Shown: piece by piece, positions 16,122 to 24,458 of the stretch
Numbering within the stretch: position 1 is the first letter of the stretch
Layout of the letters: each line of letters begins with the position of its first letter
DNA from: Cyanobacteria bacterium SIG28
GTDB lineage: Bacteria; Cyanobacteriota; Vampirovibrionia; Gastranaerophilales; Gastranaerophilaceae
Length of the DNA stretch: 64,000 nucleotides
Direction of reading: 5' to 3'
Assembly (NCBI GenBank): GCA_015152525.1
Contig: SUTU01000002.1
Coordinates: forward strand, 101,239 to 165,238
Made by a program: the position numbers and the translations under genes
Notes under the pieces: model-generated
Databases searched by the model: none
What the model was told of the DNA's origin: nothing
What the model saw: only the letters and a program-made list of their open reading frames with translations

Positions 16122-18779
16122 ATGAAAATTATAGAAATTAGAGATGAGTTTATAAAAATTCAAGCTGATACTGATTTACCGGTATCGTCCTTTTTAGTAA
16201 TTAATGATTTGGGTGAAAAATATATTGCTCAGCTTGTTAAATCTGTAAAAAATGTAAATACATTTACATTTATTGCAAAAATCCTTTACTCTTATGATGG
16301 TTTATTAAATAAATATAACGGCTCTAAAATTGGATTGGATGCTAAAATTACAAAATTTCCGGTTGATATTATTTCAGAATCAATTGAAATTAAAAACCCT
16401 ACAGTTATTGGAAAAAATATCATTGATTCAGAGTTTATAAACGTTGATAAAGACAATTTAACCAATAAAACTTTAATAACTTTTAATAAAAATCAAAATC
16501 TAAATACATTATTAACTAATCTAAAATTAGATAATAATATGATTATAATTGATACATTAGGAATTTCTACTGATAATAAATACACTGCAGGCGAAGATTT
16601 CAAACTGACATTAAATACTTCTGCATTAGATTTTATGTACGAAGAGTGTTTAAATGATGCAACCGCTGATAGTAAAAACTTAATTAAAGAAATATTCAAT
16701 GATTTATCTGAATATTCTAAAACCGTTAGTTTTTTACCTTTTGGTGTTTTAAAAACTATTGTTGATGATATGGTTGATAAGTCTTTCATATTTAAACTAC
16801 TTGTATTAAAAAACAAATTAGCAAAATATGATAAACTTAAACTTTTTGCAACAACTCAAGATGAAGCTAATAATATAAAAAATATTCTTAGTACAACTAA
16901 TCCTGTTTTAGACTTATCTAAATTGGATAAATCATTCTTAAATAAATTTATTGAAATGTTATATGACGAATTTTCAAAATTAAATATAACAACTCCTGTT
17001 TTAGTTTTAGGCTCAAATTTATTAAATAAAAAATCACTTAAAGCAATAATAGCAAATGATAGTATTTCATCTTCACTTGCTACAAATTATCAGTTTAAAT
17101 ATTTAAAAGATATTAAACCGATGTTTGATAACTATATTATTGAAACGATTAGCGAAAATAACTTAATTTTTAACGAATTTAGTCCGTTAATAAATTCATT
17201 ACCAAATAATACTTATATAGTAACAGGTAAATGTACAAATAACTTGATATTTGCATCTAATTTTGAAAATTATACAAAAGAAGAAATTGATGCTTTTATA
17301 GAAATGTTACAACCTGTTCAACAAATATTACCTGAAAACATTGAACAAGAAAATATTGATGATAATACAGTTATTGAAGAAGAAGATCTCAATACAATTG
17401 AACAAAGTATAGGAATAGAAGAACCTCAAGATTATCATACTATAGCTATTGAAAAGAAATCAGATGATTTAATCGAAAGGGTTAATGCTGAAATATCTTC
17501 TGAAAAGCCTCTAGAATTAAATATTTTTGATGAAAATGAGGAAGAAAATGAGGAAGGAACTGATAATTCTGACGAGGTTGTTGATGACAACGATTTATTA
17601 GAAGAATTAGAATCTGATTCTCAAAACGAAATTTCTGATTATGTTGATGAAGATACAACTGTACAAGAAGATGAAACTGATACCGATAACACATTTGAGG
17701 ATACAGAAGATTTTTCACAGAATTTTACAACTCGTGTTGATCCTATTCAAACAATAGAAGTTGATAACGAAATTATTGATATAGCTGAAAATATTGAAGA
17801 AATAGAAGAAAATGAAATTTCTGAAATTATAACAGAGGAAACTATAGAAGAAGAAGAAGAAGAAGAAGAAGAAGTTATTGAGGTTAATACAGCTTCTGAA
17901 ATCGAAGAACAGATTGAAGAAACTGAATCTGAAATAATTACAGAAGTCGAAGAAACTTCTGATATTGATGAAGAACAAGTTGAAACTATCAGTATTGAAG
18001 AAAATGAGTTTTCTGAAATAGTTGATGATATTGAAGCACCATTAGAAGTTGAGGAAATTACAACTCTGGAAGAGCCTGTTGCTGAGCCTTTTAGTGATGA
18101 AATTGATACTGATATTATTGAAGAAAACACTGAAACTCTTTCTGAAAATGTTACAGAATTAGAAGTATTACCATTACAAGAAAATATTGAAGATGATGAG
18201 TTTGGCGAAATTATTGAATTAGACGAGTCAGAGCTTTCTGAAAACGATATTATTGTTGAAATAGATGATGAAATAGAAGACACTTCTTTAGATAAAGAAA
18301 TCTCTGAAGATGTTGATAAAGTTTTTACTTCACTTAAAGAAGAAACAATCTCAGATTCTGATTTAGATTTTATCGACGAACTAAATAACGAAGAGGCTTC
18401 CTCGGAAGAAATTTCTTTAGATGAAAATGTGGAAGCTTTAGAAGAGCTTTCAGAAGATGAATCTGATGATGCTTTTTTAGAACCTTTAGAGGAGATTAGC
18501 GATTCTCAAAAATCTAATCAAACTGACAATAATGAAGTGTTGGAAACTCGTAATAATGCAACACCAATTATTCCGGTGTATGATGCAGACATCCCTCAAG
18601 AAGATACTGTTATGTCTGACCCTTTAGAACAAGGTGATACAGTTTATCATTCTAAATACGGAACCGGTGTTGTTGAAAAAATGATTAAATATGGTACTAA
18701 AAGCTTATATTCTATAAATTTCGACAATGTTGGAAGAAGACTTTTAGACCCAACACTTACAGAAATTAAAAAAGCATAA
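16122..18779 (+). CDS. Large acidic protein with UvrD/PcrA-like C-terminal Tudor tail
   Basis: An 885-aa protein in three parts. Residues 1 to about 100 look like a beta barrel (IKIQADTDLPVSSFLVINDL, then GEKYIAQLVKSV), reminiscent of the HAS barrel of HerA-type ATPases. Residues about 110-410 alternate helices and strands like an NTPase, but I find no Walker A motif. Residues about 420-830 are extremely acidic and low complexity, including nine Glu in a row, and must be disordered. The last 53 residues (QGDTVYHSKYGTGVVEKM, then ending RRLLDPTLTEIKKA) match the C-terminal Tudor-like domain of UvrD/PcrA, which in PcrA contacts RNA polymerase. AGAGGA precedes the ATG. A role at RNA polymerase or DNA is inference. 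Confidence 0.75.
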   Translation: MKIIEIRDEFIKIQADTDLPVSSFLVINDLGEKYIAQLVKSVKNVNTFTFIAKILYSYDGLLNKYNGSKIGLDAKITKFPVDIISESIEIKNPTVIGKNIIDSEFINVDKDNLTNKTLITFNKNQNLNTLLTNLKLDNNMIIIDTLGISTDNKYTAGEDFKLTLNTSALDFMYEECLNDATADSKNLIKEIFNDLSEYSKTVSFLPFGVLKTIVDDMVDKSFIFKLLVLKNKLAKYDKLKLFATTQDEANNIKNILSTTNPVLDLSKLDKSFLNKFIEMLYDEFSKLNITTPVLVLGSNLLNKKSLKAIIANDSISSSLATNYQFKYLKDIKPMFDNYIIETISENNLIFNEFSPLINSLPNNTYIVTGKCTNNLIFASNFENYTKEEIDAFIEMLQPVQQILPENIEQENIDDNTVIEEEDLNTIEQSIGIEEPQDYHTIAIEKKSDDLIERVNAEISSEKPLELNIFDENEEENEEGTDNSDEVVDDNDLLEELESDSQNEISDYVDEDTTVQEDETDTDNTFEDTEDFSQNFTTRVDPIQTIEVDNEIIDIAENIEEIEENEISEIITEETIEEEEEEEEEVIEVNTASEIEEQIEETESEIITEVEETSDIDEEQVETISIEENEFSEIVDDIEAPLEVEEITTLEEPVAEPFSDEIDTDIIEENTETLSENVTELEVLPLQENIEDDEFGEIIELDESELSENDIIVEIDDEIEDTSLDKEISEDVDKVFTSLKEETISDSDLDFIDELNNEEASSEEISLDENVEALEELSEDESDDAFLEPLEEISDSQKSNQTDNNEVLETRNNATPIIPVYDADIPQEDTVMSDPLEQGDTVYHSKYGTGVVEKMIKYGTKSLYSINFDNVGRRLLDPTLTEIKKA
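17847..17873 (+). repeat. (GAA)9 trinucleotide run inside the acidic domain
   Basis: Nine uninterrupted GAA codons encode nine consecutive Glu. Slippage here would change protein length without shifting frame. Confidence 0.9.
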
Positions 18780-18805
18780 ATTATAACAACAAAAAAATAA
18801 TAAAA

Positions 18806-18839
18806 AAAATAACCTCTTAGAAATCTAAGAGGTTATTTT
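18806..18839 (+). terminator. Bidirectional Rho-independent terminator
   Basis: A 15-bp perfect stem with core AACCTCTTAG (18806-18820 with 18825-18839) and loop AAAT. A's before and T's after let it end both the acidic-protein gene and the convergent oad operon. Confidence 0.93.
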
Positions 18840-18856
18840 CATCTTTGTACTTAAAC

Positions 18857-20053
18857 TTAACCGCCACAAATTGCTAAAAGCACACCTGCTGCAACAGCTG
18901 AACCAATTACACCAGAAACATTTGGTCCCATTGCATGCATTAACAAGAAGTTTTGAGGGTTAGCCTCTAAACCAACTTTGTTAGCTACACGTGCTGCCAT
19001 TGGAACTGCTGAAACACCAGCTGCACCAATAAGTGGGTTAATTAATGTAGGTTCTTTACCTTGTAATTTTGCTGAGAATTTAATACAAACATTCATTAAC
19101 TTAGCCATTAATACACCTGCTGCAGTTGCTAACATAAATGCCAAAATACCTAAAACTAAAATTTTCAAAGTTTCAACTGTTAAAAACTTATCAGCTGCTA
19201 GTTTTGAACCTACTGCTAAGCCTAAGAAAATTGTTACAATATTAATTAAAGCATTTTGCATAGTATCTGATAATCTTTCAATAACACCACATTCTTTTGC
19301 TAAATTACCAAAAGCTAAACAACCTACTAAAGGACAAGCATCAGGTAAGAATATTAAGCATAAAGCTAATACAACTAGAGGAAATACGATTTTTTCTCTT
19401 TTTGTAACTTCTCTTAACTGTGTCATTTGGATCTTACGTTCAGCTTCTGTAGTAAAGAATTTCATAATAGGAGGTTGAATTACAGGAACTAATGCCATAT
19501 AAGAGTAAGCTGCAACAGCAATAGGTCCTAATAAATCAGGAGCTAATCTTGATGTAACAAAAATTGATGTAGGACCATCAGCACCACCAATAATACCAAT
19601 TGAGCCAGCTTCTGGCATAGTGAAACCTAGAGCCAAAGCCAATAATAACGCACCAAAGATACCAAATTGGGCAGCACCACCTAAAAGAGCTGTTTTAGGG
19701 TTTGCAATTAATGGTCCAAAGTCAGTCATAGCACCTACACCCATAAAAATAATCAATGGGAAAATACCAATTGCAGGATCTACACCAACCTTATATACAA
19801 ATTCTTGTAATGTATGATCGCAAGGCATATTAATTAATAATCCACCAAATGCAATTGGAACAAGCAATAACGGCTCAAATTGTTTTTTTATACCTAACCA
19901 TAGTAGGAACAAACAAACTAGAATCATTATCCAAGCACCGTGAACATGTAAAAATTGTTCAGCGCAATTTGTTATATTCGGATCAGGATCTTTAAGGATT
20001 GTCATAATCCCTGTTGATTCCCAAAGTTTTAGTAAACCTTCTTGAATATCCAT
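18857..20053 (-). CDS. oadB: Na+-transporting oxaloacetate decarboxylase beta subunit
   Basis: The membrane subunit that decarboxylates carboxybiotin and pumps Na+ out. The 398-aa polytopic protein carries family signatures: [20 protein letters not shown], the Na+ and biotin-proximal loop [13 protein letters not shown], and [18 protein letters not shown] near the C-terminus, with [15 protein letters not shown] at the end. It is the last gene of birA-oadG-oadA-oadB, starting 11 bases after oadA, and shares a bidirectional terminator with the next gene. GcdB and MmdB of glutaconyl- and methylmalonyl-CoA decarboxylases are homologous; the neighbouring OadA-type alpha subunit favours oxaloacetate. 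Confidence 0.95.
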   Translation of the reverse strand: MDIQEGLLKLWESTGIMTILKDPDPNITNCAEQFLHVHGAWIMILVCLFLLWLGIKKQFEPLLLVPIAFGGLLINMPCDHTLQEFVYKVGVDPAIGIFPLIIFMGVGAMTDFGPLIANPKTALLGGAAQFGIFGALLLALALGFTMPEAGSIGIIGGADGPTSIFVTSRLAPDLLGPIAVAAYSYMALVPVIQPPIMKFFTTEAERKIQMTQLREVTKREKIVFPLVVLALCLIFLPDACPLVGCLAFGNLAKECGVIERLSDTMQNALINIVTIFLGLAVGSKLAADKFLTVETLKILVLGILAFMLATAAGVLMAKLMNVCIKFSAKLQGKEPTLINPLIGAAGVSAVPMAARVANKVGLEANPQNFLLMHAMGPNVSGVIGSAVAAGVLLAICGG

Positions 20054-20064
20054 CGTCTACCCCC

Positions 20065-21873
20065 TTAACCTATAGTTACCAACGGTGTGCCATTTACTAC
20101 TTTATCACCTTGAGCAACTAAGATTGATTGAACAGTACCGGCTTTCGGCGCTTTAACTTCAATTTCCATTTTCATAGCTTCAAGAACTAATAGAACCTCC
20201 CCTTCAGCAACGCTTGCACCTTCTGATGTTTCAATTCTTAATACGTTACCCGGTAAGCTTGCGTTAACAGCTTCACCTGTACCAGAAGATGTTGAACCTG
20301 CAGATTCAATACCGTCTTTAACAGCGATATCATAAGCTTTACCGTTAACTGTAGCTTTTGTATCACCATCAAGTTTAACAGAGTATTTTTTACCGTTAAC
20401 TGTAACTGTGTATTCACCTGTTGATGAAGTATTGTTTTGACAAGCCGCAACTTTAGCTGCATTCTTATTAACTGATACTTGACCTTTACCTAACAAGAAA
20501 TCAATACCCTTGTCAACATTACCATCTTTACAAGCAGCTGCAATGAATAAGTTTTCATCAGTTAAAGGAAGTCCTGCAGCTTTTAATCTTTCTTCTGCTG
20601 CTTTAAGACCTTTTTCAGGATCTTTTTCGTTAATATCAACAACTTTTTCAGTTGTAGGAGCCATGTTCATTTTTTCCTCAGCCCATTTTACTAATTCAGG
20701 ATCCGGTTCACAAGGTGTTTTACCGAAGTAACCTAATACCATTTTTGCATAACCAGGGTTAGCAACTTTCCAAGCACCTTGAGTTGCGTTCAAGAATGCT
20801 TGTTGAGCATAGAATTGAGAAACAGGAGTTACAGAAGTTCCGAAACCACCTCTTTCTACACATTCTTTCATTGATTGAATAAGTGCTGGGAATTTATCCA
20901 TTTGTCCCATATCTTTTAATTGGTTAACAGTTGTAGCTGTTGCACCACCTGGAAGTGGTGCTTGGATAAGAATTGGGTTTACTGCTAAAGAAACAGGATC
21001 TAGAGGGTAATCTTTCATACATTCTTTGAAGATTTCTTCTGTTTCCATAATCTTTTTAATATCTAAACCTAAATCGTATTCAGTACCTTTTAGAGCATGC
21101 CACATAGAAACTATATCAGGTTGACCGGTACCGCCTGAAACCGGCTTCATAGCTAAATCGATACCGTCAGCACCACCATCAAGAGCAGCTAAATATGCAG
21201 CCAAACCTGTACCTGCTGTTTCGTGAGAGTGGAATCTGATGTGTGCATCAGCACCTAATAATTCACGAGCCATTTTAACAGTCTCATAAACTTTTCTTGG
21301 GTTTGATGTTCCTGAAGCATCTTTGAATGCTAATGAATCAAACGGAATACCAGCATCTAAAATATTTCTTAAAACTCTTTCATAAAAAGCAACGTCATGA
21401 GCGCCTTCACAACCGTATGGAAGCTCCATCATTGTTATTGTAACTTCATGTTCAAGTCCGTGTTTTTTAATAGAATTTGCTGAATCAATTAGGTTATTAA
21501 CATCATTTAAAGCATCGAAGTTTCTAATAACGTTAACACCGTGTTTAGCAAACATTTTTGCGTGTAAATCAATAACATCTCTTGGCTGAGAGTTAAGACC
21601 AACTACGTTTACACCACGAGAAAGTGATTGTAATTTAACATCCGGTCCTACTGCTTCTCTCATTTTATCCATAGTTTCAAATGCGTTTTCATTACAGAAA
21701 AAGATTGGAACTTGAAATCTAGCTCCACCTGCAGTTTCAAAGTGTCTAAGCCCTGCATCAACAGCAGCTTTTAATGCAGGTAGAAAATCATCTACCAAAA
21801 CCTTCGCCCCGTAAATAGATTGGAAACCATCACGGAATGATGTATCCATAACTTTAATTAATTTTTTTGACAT
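20065..21873 (-). CDS. oadA: Oxaloacetate decarboxylase alpha subunit (carboxyltransferase plus biotin carrier), divergent
   Basis: Transfers the carboxyl group of oxaloacetate to its own biotin. The TIM-barrel carboxyltransferase domain begins VMDTSFRDGFQS, with the metal-binding pair in RFHSHETAG and the lysine in AFKDASGTSNP. This N-terminus differs from the common DTTLRDAHQS form, so it belongs to a divergent branch. A PycA/OadA middle domain follows (about residues 280-470), then a Thr/Gly-rich linker and the biotinyl domain with EAMKM near residue 568. At 602 aa the length is normal. It lies between oadG and oadB; birA at the head of the same operon would biotinylate the EAMKM lysine. 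A pyruvate carboxylase B role is the alternative but fits the operon less well. Confidence 0.93.
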   Translation of the reverse strand: MSKKLIKVMDTSFRDGFQSIYGAKVLVDDFLPALKAAVDAGLRHFETAGGARFQVPIFFCNENAFETMDKMREAVGPDVKLQSLSRGVNVVGLNSQPRDVIDLHAKMFAKHGVNVIRNFDALNDVNNLIDSANSIKKHGLEHEVTITMMELPYGCEGAHDVAFYERVLRNILDAGIPFDSLAFKDASGTSNPRKVYETVKMARELLGADAHIRFHSHETAGTGLAAYLAALDGGADGIDLAMKPVSGGTGQPDIVSMWHALKGTEYDLGLDIKKIMETEEIFKECMKDYPLDPVSLAVNPILIQAPLPGGATATTVNQLKDMGQMDKFPALIQSMKECVERGGFGTSVTPVSQFYAQQAFLNATQGAWKVANPGYAKMVLGYFGKTPCEPDPELVKWAEEKMNMAPTTEKVVDINEKDPEKGLKAAEERLKAAGLPLTDENLFIAAACKDGNVDKGIDFLLGKGQVSVNKNAAKVAACQNNTSSTGEYTVTVNGKKYSVKLDGDTKATVNGKAYDIAVKDGIESAGSTSSGTGEAVNASLPGNVLRIETSEGASVAEGEVLLVLEAMKMEIEVKAPKAGTVQSILVAQGDKVVNGTPLVTIG

Positions 21874-21899
21874 TTTAACCTTCCTTTATCTAAAAAATT

Positions 21900-22136
21900 T
21901 TACTTTCTAAACAATGCTGCAACAATTGCTGCTGCAACTTCACTGTCATCATTTGTTGTTACAGCTTTTTTAGTTCCACCGGCAGCAGCTGGTACAACTT
22001 CAGGGAATAATTGATTTAATTTCCCTACCACGGCAGACATAACGAACATTGCAAGAATTGTAAGACACAAAAAAGCGACTACAGTTCCCATACCAATGCA
22101 CATTACAGAAATACCTTGTAGTAATGTTTCATTCAT
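21900..22136 (-). CDS. oadG: Oxaloacetate decarboxylase gamma subunit
   Basis: A 78-aa single-pass membrane protein that holds the decarboxylase complex together. It has one N-terminal helix (GMGTVVAFLCLTILAMFVMS), an Ala/Gly-rich linker (VVPAAAGGTKKA) and a short C-terminal helix (VAAAIVAALFRK) typical of the family. It overlaps the end of birA by four bases and precedes oadA by 26 bases. Sequence conservation in this family is low, so the operon position carries much of the weight. Confidence 0.88.
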   Translation of the reverse strand: MNETLLQGISVMCIGMGTVVAFLCLTILAMFVMSAVVGKLNQLFPEVVPAAAGGTKKAVTTNDDSEVAAAIVAALFRK

Positions 22137-22852
22137 AAAATATCTCCTATTAAAAGTACGTGTTCTTTATTATCTTTATCAACTATTTTTAATGCACCGT
22201 TCTCTGTAATATCTTTGGCTATACCAGAGATTTCTTTATCAAAAACCTTCACAGTAACAGGCATATTGAGAAATTCGGCTCTTCTTACATAATCATCTCT
22301 TATAAATAAAAATCCTTCCTCAATAAATTTATTATACCTCAAACAAAATTTATCAATAACCTTTCTGAGAAATAAATCTCTATCAATATTTTTACCAATT
22401 TCTAAATTAAGTGAAGTTGCTGCTTGATTAATTTTTAAAATATCTTCACTTTTGCAATTTAAGTTAACGCCAAAACCTAAAATTAAACCTTGTAATCCAT
22501 CAGAGTTAGCAACCGCCTCTGCAAGTATACCGGATATTTTTTTACCGTCAATTCTTATATCATTAGGCCATTTAATTTTAGGCTTAACATCGTATTCTTC
22601 CATGACTTCCGATAAAATTAAACATAAATATTGAGTTAAATTAGTATAAACGTCTTTAAAAACAGTAGACGGTTTAAGAACTATGGATGCGTATATATTT
22701 TGCGCGCCTGTATTATTCCATGTTCGACTCAGACGACCTCTACCGGCTGTTTGATTTGAAGTATAAATAACAGTTGCATTATTAATATCGGCAATATGTT
22801 CTTTTGCGTATTTATTTGTAGACTCAATCTCTTCCAAGTACAAAAAATTCAT
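22133..22852 (-). CDS. birA: Biotin--protein ligase (monofunctional)
   Basis: Activates biotin to biotinyl-AMP and attaches it to carrier lysines. The 239-aa protein has SNQTAGRGRLSRTW (the biotinyl-AMP loop, usually GRGRxGR), KPKIKWPNDIRIDGKKISGIL and a C-terminal SH3-like domain. There is no N-terminal HTH, so it is not a repressor. The start is taken at 22852 because a TATAAT box lies exactly six bases upstream with no ribosome site; the longer reading would run through that box. It heads the operon with oadG, oadA and oadB, whose alpha subunit is its obvious substrate. That is a clear functional link. Confidence 0.94.
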   Translation of the reverse strand: MNFLYLEEIESTNKYAKEHIADINNATVIYTSNQTAGRGRLSRTWNNTGAQNIYASIVLKPSTVFKDVYTNLTQYLCLILSEVMEEYDVKPKIKWPNDIRIDGKKISGILAEAVANSDGLQGLILGFGVNLNCKSEDILKINQAATSLNLEIGKNIDRDLFLRKVIDKFCLRYNKFIEEGFLFIRDDYVRRAEFLNMPVTVKVFDKEISGIAKDITENGALKIVDKDNKEHVLLIGDIL

Positions 22853-22858
22853 AAATCT

Positions 22859-22864
22859 ATTATA
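22859..22864 (-). promoter_or_regulatory. -10 box of leaderless birA
   Basis: TATAAT on the minus strand, then six bases (AGATTT) to the ATG. It drives the birA-oadGAB operon. Confidence 0.6.
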
Positions 22865-22884
22865 CATCAAAATCATCTATTTAT

Positions 22885-22914
22885 TTGATTACAAAGTTTA
22901 ACAATTTTTATAAA
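22885..22914 (+). promoter_or_regulatory. Promoter of the orphan methyltransferase
   Basis: TTGATT (22885-22890), an 18-bp spacer and TATAAA (22909-22914). It diverges from the birA promoter, about 20 bp apart. Confidence 0.55.
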
Positions 22915-22939
22915 CTTAAATTGTTAAATGGGGAGAGAT

Positions 22940-23815
22940 ATGGCTAAGAGTAATTTAAAAGAAAAAAAAGTTGTTTCTAAAGCAAATTTGAAAGTTGTTG
23001 ACAATACAACGATTAAAACAACATCATATAGTGATATAAATTTAAAACAATGGCGTGATTATGAACACATTAAAACAGATACATTATGGGAATTTCCTAA
23101 CAGATTAAAAGAAGGTGGGCATTCTAACGAATATCACGGAAATTATATTCCGCAAATTGCTCAACAGGTATACGAAAGATATACTAAAAAGAATGATATT
23201 GTTCTTGACTTATTTTTTGGTTCTGGAACATCAGGTATTGAAGCCATTAATATGAACAGACGTTGCATTGGTGTAGAGCTTAAAGATGATTTAGCAGAAA
23301 AAGTTTCCGAAAAATTTACACCAAAACAGCTTGTAACTGATGTTAATATAATTTGTGCTGACTCTGCAAGCGAACTTGCTAAAGAAAAAATTAAAGCTCG
23401 CTTAGATGTTTTAGGTGCTAAAAAAGCTCAACTACTTATGCTTCATCCGCCTTATGATGATATTATAAAATTCTCAGATAAAAAAGAAGATTTATCTAAT
23501 TGTTCTTCTACAGAAGAATTTTATGATTTATTTGAAAAAGTTGCAAAAAACGGATATGATTTACTTGAAAAAGGACGTTTTGCCTGCTTAATTATTGGTG
23601 ATAAATATGCTAATTCTCAACACATTCCTTTAGGTTTCGAATGTATGGCAAGAATGAATAAGCTGGGTTTTATCACTAAAGCTATTATCATAAAAGATAT
23701 GCAAGGTAATGAGCGTGCTAAAGGAAAAACAGCCAACCTTTGGCGTTATAGAGCCTTAGCAGGCGGTTTTTATATCTTTAAGCACGAATATGTAATGATA
23801 TTCCAGAAAGTTTAA
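22940..23815 (+). CDS. DNA methyltransferase (N4/N6 amino type), orphan
   Basis: A 291-aa S-adenosylmethionine-dependent DNA amino-methyltransferase. Motif order is X-I first: GNYIPQIAQQV then VLDLFFGSGTSGIEA (SAM binding), followed by motif IV LMLHPPYDDIIKFS and later FACLIIGDKYANSQHIPLGF. The His in HPPY instead of Asp/Asn/Ser belongs to a known subfamily with (T)HPPYANIIKYS, so it is not a defect. The start at 22940 follows GGGGAGAG directly; the ATG at 22928 would lie before that ribosome site. There is no restriction enzyme or specificity subunit nearby, so this is a solitary methylase. Downstream yggU starts two bases after its stop. Confidence 0.85.
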   Translation: MAKSNLKEKKVVSKANLKVVDNTTIKTTSYSDINLKQWRDYEHIKTDTLWEFPNRLKEGGHSNEYHGNYIPQIAQQVYERYTKKNDIVLDLFFGSGTSGIEAINMNRRCIGVELKDDLAEKVSEKFTPKQLVTDVNIICADSASELAKEKIKARLDVLGAKKAQLLMLHPPYDDIIKFSDKKEDLSNCSSTEEFYDLFEKVAKNGYDLLEKGRFACLIIGDKYANSQHIPLGFECMARMNKLGFITKAIIIKDMQGNERAKGKTANLWRYRALAGGFYIFKHEYVMIFQKV

Positions 23816-23816
23816 C

Positions 23817-24104
23817 ATGATTAAAGAAACGCCAGAAGGACTTATTTTAAAAATTAAAATAGTTCCAAACTCTTCTAAAAACGATATTATTTTAGAACAG
23901 GATTTTATAAAGATTAAAATCACAGCTCAACCGATAGAAAATAAAGCTAATAAAATGTTGATTGAGTTTTTATCTAAAACATTTAAAGTTCCGAAAACTA
24001 ACATAGAAATCGTAAAAGGCGAAACTTCAAAAGAAAAAACTTTGTTTTTTAAAATTAATGAAAACGAAAAGCGCAACGACATCATTTCAAGATTGACAAA
24101 ATAA
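23817..24104 (+). CDS. YggU / DUF167 family protein
   Basis: A 95-aa protein of the small alpha/beta DUF167 family. The recognisable parts are the N-terminal LKIKIVPNSSKNDI, then IKITAQPIENKANKMLIEF, and IEIVKGETSKEKTLFF. Family function is unknown; it is widespread as a small housekeeping protein. It begins one base after the methyltransferase stop and so is probably co-translated with it. The promoter of the following gene lies inside its last codons. Confidence 0.9.
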   Translation: MIKETPEGLILKIKIVPNSSKNDIILEQDFIKIKITAQPIENKANKMLIEFLSKTFKVPKTNIEIVKGETSKEKTLFFKINENEKRNDIISRLTK

Positions 24105-24121
24105 TCAAAAAAATATACGAT
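24093..24121 (+). promoter_or_regulatory. Promoter of the RWYD-repeat gene
   Basis: A perfect TTGACA (24093-24098), a 17-bp spacer and TACGAT (24116-24121). It sits across the yggU stop codon and gives the gene at 24155 its own start. Confidence 0.75.
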
Positions 24122-24154
24122 AATACAAAGATAATAGAAACAAGAGGGTATTTT

Positions 24155-24457
24155 ATGAATAAACGCTGGTATGACATTGATCCGACAGTAAGTTTAGCAG
24201 TTAGTTTAATGCGAAACGCAAACGTTATGACACAGTACAAATGTGCAGATTTAATTGTGAAAAAATCTAAAGAAAATGGTATTGATTTATCTGAAAATGT
24301 AATAACAGACGCATTTAATTATGTTTTAAGACGTTGGTATGATACTGATCAAAAAATTGCAGAAGCGTTTGAATATTTAAAACTTCTTCCTGAAGCTCTA
24401 CAAAAAGAAGTTGCTTTGGAATTAATTAAATTATTACAAGAGGAAGAGTCCAACTAA
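24155..24457 (+). CDS. RWYD-repeat protein, copy 1 (unknown family)
   Basis: A 100-aa helical protein made of two similar units. Each begins with RWYD: KRWYDIDP at residues 3-10 and RRWYDTDQ at 59-66, exactly 56 residues apart. After each comes a helix (TVSLAVSLMR and KIAEAFEYLKLLPEALQK). The second copy of the family at 52956-53291 has the same layout and spacing. I know of no described domain with this signature. It has no signal or membrane segment. A strong promoter of its own precedes it, and the antiporter gene follows one base after its stop, so the two are probably one transcript. Confidence 0.82.
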   Translation: MNKRWYDIDPTVSLAVSLMRNANVMTQYKCADLIVKKSKENGIDLSENVITDAFNYVLRRWYDTDQKIAEAFEYLKLLPEALQKEVALELIKLLQEEESN

Positions 24458-24458
24458 A

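Noticed and set aside
17747..18283. 178-aa Ser-rich open frame on the minus strand
   Set aside because: It is the antisense of the Glu/Asp-rich repeats of the acidic protein (GAA/TTC complement gives Ser, Phe and Ile codons); no ribosome site and low-complexity product.
18978..19478. 166-aa plus-strand frame inside oadB
   Set aside because: Antisense of a strongly supported membrane-protein gene with family motifs; no ribosome site.
23440..23475. HPPY in the methyltransferase as a broken catalytic motif
   Set aside because: A His-type motif IV occurs in a known methyltransferase subfamily, so it is not evidence of inactivation.
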